Assembly (NCBI RefSeq): GCF_014698235.1
Contig: NZ_JACJSP010000008.1
Span: 1-64,000 of the forward strand
Direction of reading: 5' to 3'
Origin: Limnothrix sp. FACHB-406
GTDB lineage: Bacteria > Cyanobacteriota > Cyanobacteriia > CACIAM-69d
Length of the DNA: 64,000 bases
Positions 58,330 to 64,000 of the stretch are shown here, piece after piece. Below the pieces are notes generated by a model. That model was not told the origin of the DNA and made no database searches. It was given only the letters and a program-made list of their open reading frames with translations. A program made the translations under genes and the position numbers. Every line of letters starts with the position of its first letter. The stretch's first letter is position 1.

Positions 58330-61083
58330 ATGGCTTTGATTGATCCGGCTCCGTTGTTGGCCTTTTCGGAAGCAGCAAAAGTTTTTCGAGGCGATGAAAA
58401 AGGCGAGGCCCAAACCTTTTTGAATCGCTTTTTTGCGGCCTTTGGCTATGCGGACGCGATCGCGGCGGGGGCGGTGTTTGAAACGCGGGTGGCCAAGGGC
58501 AGCGCCAGCGGCCACACAGGCTTTGCGGATTTGGTGTGGCGATCGAGCGACAAACCGCCCCGGCCGGGGGTGCTGTTTGAAATGAAAAAGCGCGGTGAAC
58601 CCCTAGAAAAACATCGCCGCCAAGCCTTCACCTATTGGGAGCGCCTGGTTCCAAACCGGCCGCGCTACGTGGTGTTGTGCAATTTCGATTGGTTTTGGAT
58701 TTACGATTTCGATACGCAAATTGATGAGCCGGTCGATCGGATTGCTTTGGCAGATCTCAGCCAGCGATCGAGTGCATTTGCGTTCATGAAGCCGGGTGAA
58801 ACAAAGCCGGTTTTTAACAACAATCAACAGGAAATTACCCAAGAAGCTGCCATGCGGATGGGGCAGCTTTATCGAGACTTAGAGAAGCGACTTTGCACCA
58901 AATTCGGAAATTTTAAACCGATTGATATTCAGCGGTTTGTGTTGCAGTGCGTTTTGGCAATGTTCGCGGAAGATCGGGGGCTGTTGCCGTCGGATTTGTT
59001 TACGCGCTGCGTTTTGGACTGTTTAGAAGGTGAGAGTTCTTATCAGATTCTCGGTGCGCTATTTGATGAAATGAATCGGAATCATATAGCTCCTGCGGGT
59101 CGGTTTCAGGGGGTGGGCTATTTCAACGGTGGTTTGTTTGCCAAGGTGTTGCCGATCGAGCTGAACTCGAAGGAGCTAGAAATTCTGAAGGTTGCGGCCC
59201 AAGAGGATTGGAGCCAGATTCGACCGGCGATTTTTGGCAGCATTTTTGAGGGCACGGCGAATGGTGATGAGCGGCGGGCCCATGGAATGCATTTCACGTC
59301 AGAAATTGACATTATGAAAATCGTGCGGCCGACGATTTCGCACTATTGGGAAGCGAAGATCGAAACAGCTAAAACGGTGAACGATTTTGAGAAATTGCAC
59401 CAGGAATTAATCGAGTATCGGGTGCTTGATCCGGCTTGTGGGTCGGGAAATTTTCTCTACGTGGCCTATCAGGAAATGAAGGATCTGGAGAAGGTGATTC
59501 TCGATCGCATCTGTGATCTGAAGCAGTCGGTGCAAATACCGCTGAGGTCGGTGAGTCCGCTGCAATTTTTTGGGATTGATACGAATTCCTTTGCGGTGCA
59601 GTTGGCGCAGGTGACGATGACGATCGCCCGAAAAGTAGCAATCGATCGGCTCCAAATCAAGGAAGAAGCCCTGCCTTTGGACACATTGGATCAAAACATT
59701 GTGCGCCAAGATGCGCTGTTCAAGCCCTGGCCCCAAGCAGATGCGATCATCGGCAACCCACCCTTTTTAGGTGGTAAACATCTGCGATTGAATTTGGGTG
59801 ACAAATATATCGATCGGGTCTTTGCTCGGTTTCCAGAAGTCAAAGATTCCGTTGATTTTTGTAGCTATTGGTTTCGGTTGGCTCATGATGCATTGCCCGA
59901 TGGCGGTCGGGCTGGATTAGTCGCTACGAACTCTATTTCCCAAGGCAAAAGCCGCGCTGCTTCATTGGACTACATTGCTCGAAATGGTGGTGTGATTCAT
60001 AGTGCTGTTTCCACGCAGCCCTGGTCGGGTGAAGCGAATGTGCATGTCAGCATTGTGAATTGGGTCAAGGAGCCAATCTTAGAACCGTATCAGCTTTCGT
60101 TGGATGAGGTACTAGTCGAAACCATTAATACTTCACTGAAGGCAACTTTGGATGTAACCATTGCTGCTCGCTTGCAAGCAAATTTAAATTGGTGCTTTCA
60201 AGGTGTGATTCCAGTTGGTAAAGGTTTTATTGTCACTGAGGATCAGGTTAAGGAGTGGATCAAGGCCAATCCTAAGAATGCTGAAGTTCTGAAGCTCTTT
60301 TCAATGGGAGCAAATTTAGCCAAAAATCCTCATGGAAAACCAGAACGTTGGATCATTGATTTCAATGATCTAAGCTTTGATTCTGCATCGGAATATGTTC
60401 AACCGTTTGATCACGTCAAGAAACTTGTCAAGCCTGAGCGAGATCGAAACCGGCGTACCGTCACTCGTGAAAATTGGTGGCAGTATGGCGAAAAACGTCC
60501 AGCAATGAGAGCGGCACTTAAACCTCTATCTTGTTACTTTGCTGTTCCTAGGGTTTCTAAATGGGCAATTTTTGTAGACTTCCCTCAAGAATGGTTACCT
60601 GGTGATAAATCAACTGTTGTGGCTTCCGATGATCGATATATTTTAGGGATTTTGCTTTCTTCTACTCATCGTGCTTGGGTTTCTGTGCAAGCTTCAACCC
60701 TTAAGGCTGATACGGCTTATACCCATAACACTTGTTTTGAAACCTTTCCATTTCCCCAAAAACCGAGCCAAAAAATCATCAACGACATTCGGCAAATTGC
60801 CCAGGATTTGCACGATTACCGCACCCAAATCATGGAACAACGCCAATGGGGCATCACCCAGCTCTATAACGGCTATTTCCACGAACCCGCCAGCGGCCTC
60901 GCCAAACTCCACGCCAAACTTGATAAGGCGGTGCTGAAAGCCTACGGATTCAAAGCCAGCGACGACATTTTAGAAAAACTGTTGGCGCTGAATTTGGAAT
61001 TGGCAGAAAAAGAACAACAAGGTGAAGCGATCGTCGGGCCCTGGGCGCTCGATCGCCTGGGGGTCGATCGAGCGAATCAGTAG
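58330..61083 (+). CDS. Type IIL restriction-modification enzyme, MmeI-like
   Basis: The protein has 917 residues in one chain. N-terminal PD-(D/E)XK nuclease: D67, E84 and K86 in GHTGFADLVW and VLFEMKKRGE. A helical spacer follows (about 170-330). The gamma-class adenine methyltransferase has LDPACGSGNFLYVAYQEMK (about 365) and NPPFLGGKH (about 477). A target-recognition domain lies at about 640-830 and a C-terminal helical region ends it. Such enzymes methylate one strand and cut about 20 bases away, and make their own protection. The segment coding the recognition domain (about 60060-60780) is richer in A and T than the flanks, consistent with domain exchange. ATG 58330 has no strong Shine-Dalgarno. 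Confidence 0.93.
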   Translation: MALIDPAPLLAFSEAAKVFRGDEKGEAQTFLNRFFAAFGYADAIAAGAVFETRVAKGSASGHTGFADLVWRSSDKPPRPGVLFEMKKRGEPLEKHRRQAFTYWERLVPNRPRYVVLCNFDWFWIYDFDTQIDEPVDRIALADLSQRSSAFAFMKPGETKPVFNNNQQEITQEAAMRMGQLYRDLEKRLCTKFGNFKPIDIQRFVLQCVLAMFAEDRGLLPSDLFTRCVLDCLEGESSYQILGALFDEMNRNHIAPAGRFQGVGYFNGGLFAKVLPIELNSKELEILKVAAQEDWSQIRPAIFGSIFEGTANGDERRAHGMHFTSEIDIMKIVRPTISHYWEAKIETAKTVNDFEKLHQELIEYRVLDPACGSGNFLYVAYQEMKDLEKVILDRICDLKQSVQIPLRSVSPLQFFGIDTNSFAVQLAQVTMTIARKVAIDRLQIKEEALPLDTLDQNIVRQDALFKPWPQADAIIGNPPFLGGKHLRLNLGDKYIDRVFARFPEVKDSVDFCSYWFRLAHDALPDGGRAGLVATNSISQGKSRAASLDYIARNGGVIHSAVSTQPWSGEANVHVSIVNWVKEPILEPYQLSLDEVLVETINTSLKATLDVTIAARLQANLNWCFQGVIPVGKGFIVTEDQVKEWIKANPKNAEVLKLFSMGANLAKNPHGKPERWIIDFNDLSFDSASEYVQPFDHVKKLVKPERDRNRRTVTRENWWQYGEKRPAMRAALKPLSCYFAVPRVSKWAIFVDFPQEWLPGDKSTVVASDDRYILGILLSSTHRAWVSVQASTLKADTAYTHNTCFETFPFPQKPSQKIINDIRQIAQDLHDYRTQIMEQRQWGITQLYNGYFHEPASGLAKLHAKLDKAVLKAYGFKASDDILEKLLALNLELAEKEQQGEAIVGPWALDRLGVDRANQ

Positions 61084-61204
61084 CATAAGAAAGCCATTGA
61101 TGCTTCCAGATTAGGGTCAAAACTCACAGAGCGCTAATTCATCGCAAAAACCAAGCGCTCTGAGTAAACATGTTCTGGCTAAAGTCTAACTTGTACTGAG
61201 ATGA

Positions 61205-61651
61205 TTAAAGCCAGTTTTCTACTTGGAGGTCAATAACTTCCTGCATTCGGAGAAAGTCATCATCTGCCGACACTAGAACTAATTGATGAGTGATTGCAGT
61301 TGCAGCAATCCATAAGTCATTGTCACTAAAACCTGAATCGCGAAAAATATTCTTTTGACGCTTTCTTTGATCTTTAGGTCTCAATTTTTCAATGATTCTT
61401 GCCTTAAGCACTCCATAAGTATCAGCCACGTCCGAGTTGATCTCATAGACATGAATAGAGCTTAGGAACCTTTGAACTATTATCTGATTTTCGGATTTAT
61501 ATTTTGAATTGGCAACCATATAAATCAGCTCTCCACGAACAATGGCGCAAGTTGCAACGGTATCTTGGTCAAGGCTTTGAAGATGACTTAGGACACGGCT
61601 ATCTCTGCGAATTATTTTGCTGCAATGATTTGTGTCAAGTAAAAAAGCCAT
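61205..61651 (-). CDS. PIN-domain protein, VapC-like
   Basis: The protein has 148 residues. The PIN acidic residues are in MAFLLDTNHCSKIIRR (Asp6), AIVRGELIYM (Glu) and SDNDLWIAATAI (two Asp), the fourth probably in LVSADDDFLRMQ. PIN proteins of this type cut RNA and are usually VapC toxins. The gene is AT-rich compared with its neighbours. The likely partner is the small gene at 61835-62128, 183 bp upstream, which is a wider gap than in most vapBC pairs. Confidence 0.88.
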   Translation of the reverse strand: MAFLLDTNHCSKIIRRDSRVLSHLQSLDQDTVATCAIVRGELIYMVANSKYKSENQIIVQRFLSSIHVYEINSDVADTYGVLKARIIEKLRPKDQRKRQKNIFRDSGFSDNDLWIAATAITHQLVLVSADDDFLRMQEVIDLQVENWL

Positions 61652-61834
61652 TGCTTCCTCCTGATTAGGTTGATGAGCTTGTTTTGAGAATTTCCGAACT
61701 CAAGCGCAGTTTTCTAGATCCATGATTTAAGCACTTTACATCCCAAATTAGCAAAAAAGTGAAAGCCCCAAAAAGAGAATTCTCCTTCTGGGACTTATGG
61801 ATGATCACAGCAACCCTAAAGCAAACGTCAAGAA

Positions 61835-62128
61835 TTACAGAATTGAATCAAAGGGATTGGGCTGCCAGTCAAACTGAGCTGCGCTGCGATTAGCGCGAAC
61901 TTGCTGTAAACACTCATCCAAATCATCACCAACCCACGCGCCAATTGTTTGCAGAGCTTCCCAAATTGATCGCCCTGTTGATTTGGGCGATCGCTCAGGG
62001 CCCATATCTGTCAAAAGTGGCGGATCTTGATTCAGCCAGGCTCGTAGCTCTGCCTGATCATCCGGGGACAAAGCCACGATCGCTTGTTTTAAGATATCCA
62101 GCGATACTTCAAGAGTTAAAAAAGCCAT
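61835..62128 (-). CDS. Small protein, possible antitoxin of the PIN protein
   Basis: The protein has 97 residues from ATG 62128, which has AGAGGTG six bases upstream; the GTG three codons earlier lies in that ribosome site. It reads MAFLTLEVSLDILKQAIVAL, then SPDDQAELRAWLNQDPPLLT, a pattern of small cyanobacterial antitoxin-like proteins. No DNA-binding motif is clear. The role as antitoxin is inferred from position and size. The C-terminus is acidic with an F-D-W-Q segment. Confidence 0.62.
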   Translation of the reverse strand: MAFLTLEVSLDILKQAIVALSPDDQAELRAWLNQDPPLLTDMGPERSPKSTGRSIWEALQTIGAWVGDDLDECLQQVRANRSAAQFDWQPNPFDSIL

Positions 62129-62275
62129 ATTTGCCACCTCTTTGAACTTTCGTGGCTAGTGTTGGAGGCTAGTGTTGGAGGCAGCATAACAACGGTGCAA
62201 CCGACTCCGAAAAAGCATTAGATTTCCCAGCGCTGACCTGGAAATTTTCACCTTTCAATTTTGGCTCAGTTTGCC

Positions 62276-63646
62276 TTAGCTTTGTTGGGCAATCCAATCG
62301 AGACAACATTGGCGGAAATGATCGCCCCGAACTTCAAAATTTGGGAACTGGTCAAAGCTGGCACAGGCAGGCGACAACAAGACGATCGGGGCCTCGTGTG
62401 CTTTGGCCAACTCGGCGGCCCGAGGCACTGCCCGATCGAGCGTTTCCACAATTTCCGTAGCCCCATAGCCAGCCGCTTGCAGATTGGCTTGGAAGGTTTC
62501 GGCCGCGCTGCCAATCAGCAAAACGGCGGCGGCTCGGGACTGAATGGCCGAAATCCAGGCGCGATCGTCCCCTTCTTTGGCCTCGCCGCCCGCAATTAGG
62601 ATCGCCGGTTGGGCCACCGCCTTCAGCCCCACTTCCGCCGCATCGTAATTGGTGGCTTTGCTGTCGTTGATGAAGTCGATGCCTTGCCAACTGCCCACCC
62701 GCTCCAGACGATGGGGCACGCCGGGAAAATCGCGCACCGCTTGGGCAATGGTTTCCGGGGCAATGCCCGCATAGTGGGCCGCAGCCACGGCCATCAGCAG
62801 GTTTTGTTGGTTGTGGCGGCCGGTCATGGCCAGGGCGCTCACGGGCACGATCGCTTGGCCAGCCACCACGGCCCAACCGTCTTCGACCCAAGCCCCCCGA
62901 TCGGGGTTGGCGGGCAACTGGTCACGCCCGGCCACACTCGTCCAAATGGCGTTGGGATAGGGGGCGATCGCCTGGGCCCGCAGGGCCGGATCGTCACCAT
63001 TCAAAATTTGCAGGGCCGCTCGATCGATCAGGCTGGCTTTGATGCTGAAGTAGTTGTCTAGGCTGTAGTGGCGAGCCAAGTGATCGGGGGTGAAGGTGGT
63101 CCAAATGCCGATTTTGGGGGCCAGGTTTTGGGAGGACTCAATTTGGTAGCTGCTGACTTCAGCAATCACCCAATCGATCGGGTTGGCTTCCGGCAAGGCC
63201 AAGCCACAGGCGGCGGCTCCAATGTTGCCGCAAGCGGGCGCTTTTCGGCCGGCCGCTTGAAAGATGGCGGCCGTGAGGGCGGTGGTGGTGGTTTTGCCGT
63301 TAGTGCCGGTGATGGCCACCCAAGGGGTCTGTTGCAGGTTGCGCCAAGCCAACTCCATTTCCCCGATCGTGTCGATGCCGAGCGCCCGGGCCCGGGCCAC
63401 CCCGGGGCTATCCCAAGGCACGCCGGGACTGACCACCACTAAATCCGGTTGCGGCTCGATCGGGTCGGGGTTGAAGGTGTCGCCCAATCGGACTTGGATG
63501 CCCAACTGGGTGAGTGTGGCTTCGATCGGGGCCAGGCGATCGCCCGTTCCCCGATCGCTCACGGTCACCCGCCAGCCTTGGGCCGCCAACAGTTGCGCCG
63601 CCGCCACTCCAGATTTACCCAATCCCACAATCCAAGCCGTTTGCAC
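62276..63646 (-). CDS. murD: UDP-N-acetylmuramoylalanine-D-glutamate ligase
   Basis: The protein has 456 residues from the GTG at 63646, which has GGGAG eight bases upstream and gives the normal MurD length. The longest frame adds 44 residues at the N-terminus that are encoded by a 14-bp repeat and are probably not translated. The nucleotide-fold start is [14 protein letters not shown], the P-loop [19 protein letters not shown] (about 105), the Mur ligase catalytic region [15 protein letters not shown] and the C-terminal domain with [11 protein letters not shown]. It adds D-glutamate to UDP-MurNAc-L-Ala in wall synthesis. Confidence 0.95.
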   Translation of the reverse strand: MQTAWIVGLGKSGVAAAQLLAAQGWRVTVSDRGTGDRLAPIEATLTQLGIQVRLGDTFNPDPIEPQPDLVVVSPGVPWDSPGVARARALGIDTIGEMELAWRNLQQTPWVAITGTNGKTTTTALTAAIFQAAGRKAPACGNIGAAACGLALPEANPIDWVIAEVSSYQIESSQNLAPKIGIWTTFTPDHLARHYSLDNYFSIKASLIDRAALQILNGDDPALRAQAIAPYPNAIWTSVAGRDQLPANPDRGAWVEDGWAVVAGQAIVPVSALAMTGRHNQQNLLMAVAAAHYAGIAPETIAQAVRDFPGVPHRLERVGSWQGIDFINDSKATNYDAAEVGLKAVAQPAILIAGGEAKEGDDRAWISAIQSRAAAVLLIGSAAETFQANLQAAGYGATEIVETLDRAVPRAAELAKAHEAPIVLLSPACASFDQFPNFEVRGDHFRQCCLDWIAQQS

Positions 63647-63668
63647 GCTCAAGGCTCCCGTTTTGTCT

Positions 63669-63724
63669 CTGAACTTTTGCTTCTGAACTTTTGCTTCTGA
63701 ACTTTTGCTTCTGAACTTTTGTTT
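63669..63724. repeat. 14-bp tandem repeat upstream of murD
   Basis: CTGAACTTTTGCTT begins at 63669, 63683, 63697 and 63711 (the last ends GTTT). It lies 23-78 bp before the murD GTG and can be read in the murD frame as a lysine/glutamine-rich leader. Confidence 0.92.
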
Positions 63725-63740
63725 CTGAATCAGACTCTTT

Positions 63741-64000
63741 TTAGCGCTGCCGTTCCCGTTCCAAGGCATCGATCGCATCGCCCAGGGCCGTGGTCAAATC
63801 CCGTCGAGTGCGATCGTGGGCTTCTCGTTCTGCCTGGAGTTGTCGTACCAGTTGTGCCAGTTGCTCGCGCAGTTGCCGACATTCAATTTGAGCCTCGGCC
63901 AGGGTGGCCGGAGTGCTGGCGGGCAGGGCGGCCCCAACGCTGGCAGCCTCTCCCAGCGGTTCCCACCCGTCCAGCACTGCATCGGGATTGCCCCGCAGCC
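63741..64000 (-). CDS. C-terminal part of a coiled-coil protein, cut by the window edge
   Basis: The frame is open to the window end, so the 5' part lies outside. The visible 85 or so residues contain [20 protein letters not shown], then a long charged coiled coil ([20 protein letters not shown] and [20 protein letters not shown]). No family is recognised from this part. The stop lies 94 bp before the murD start, on the same strand. Confidence 0.6.
   Translation of the reverse strand, partial: LRGNPDAVLDGWEPLGEAASVGAALPASTPATLAEAQIECRQLREQLAQLVRQLQAEREAHDRTRRDLTTALGDAIDALERERQR

Overview
The window comes from a cyanobacterial chromosome. The evidence is psbI (photosystem II), apcF (phycobilisome core), the plastid-type ribosomal protein PSRP-3, a DevBCA-type exporter, NtcA boxes and a very high density of the HIP1 octamer GCGATCGC and its GATCG core. 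GC content is moderately high (mid-50s percent by eye). No species can be fixed from sequence alone; a Limnothrix/Pseudanabaena/Leptolyngbya-like organism is plausible. About 57 protein genes, two tRNAs, one complete insertion sequence and many short repeats can be supported.

Layout. 1-4.8 kb: a repeat/RTX-like surface protein, an NDH-2-type dehydrogenase, a Coq4-family protein and a PatA-type response regulator. 5.5-10.4 kb: devB-devC-devA exporter operon with a divergent TetR regulator and two matching operator sites. 10.6-17.6 kb: folE, a polytopic membrane protein, an Rpn/PD-(D/E)XK protein, a GST, a small membrane protein and dprA. 17.8-24.6 kb: psbI, a cyanobacterial LptD-like outer-membrane protein, a J-domain protein, an S1-domain protein and two small genes. 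24.8-31.9 kb: tRNA-Ser, cobA, a CtpA-type protease, a NagZ-type glycosidase, a lysozyme-like protein, a complete IS5/IS427-type element, and a lipoate-ligase-like gene whose stop codon lies in the IS target duplication. 32-38.5 kb: YbjN protein, methyltransferase, xisH-xisI, an AT-rich TPR-GT61 gene, and a protein that looks like a type IIL restriction-modification enzyme without its methyltransferase domain. 38.8-41.1 kb: glnA under a textbook NtcA promoter, divergent to apcF. 41.3-43.8 kb: MFS exporter with divergent TetR. 44-53.3 kb: tRNA-Cys, a His-rich COG0523 metallochaperone behind a Zur/Fur-like box, a cupin, a CNT-type nucleoside transporter, a lipoprotein, a methyltransferase, a caspase-fold protein with substituted catalytic residues, and a SAM hydrolase. 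53.3-58.2 kb: a PirA-like small gene behind an NtcA box, the agmatine pathway genes aguA and aguB with a MntA-like nucleotidyltransferase between them, PSRP-3 and a HAD hydrolase. 58.3-64 kb: a complete MmeI-like restriction-modification enzyme, a PIN-domain protein, murD and the end of a coiled-coil protein.

Themes. (1) Nitrogen: glnA, the PirA-like gene and aguAB (arginine/agmatine to putrescine) sit within 18 kb, and the first two carry GTAN8TAC boxes. (2) Restriction and defence: one intact type IIL enzyme, one relative reduced to nuclease plus target-recognition domain, xisHI, an Rpn protein and PIN/MNT proteins. (3) Genome texture: many spacers and gene edges are built from 2-4 tandem copies of a 12-20 bp unit private to each locus, several spanning a start or stop codon, together with MITE-like dispersed elements. 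The strongest candidates for something not yet described are the nuclease-TRD protein at 37065-38528 and the local tandem duplications at gene boundaries.
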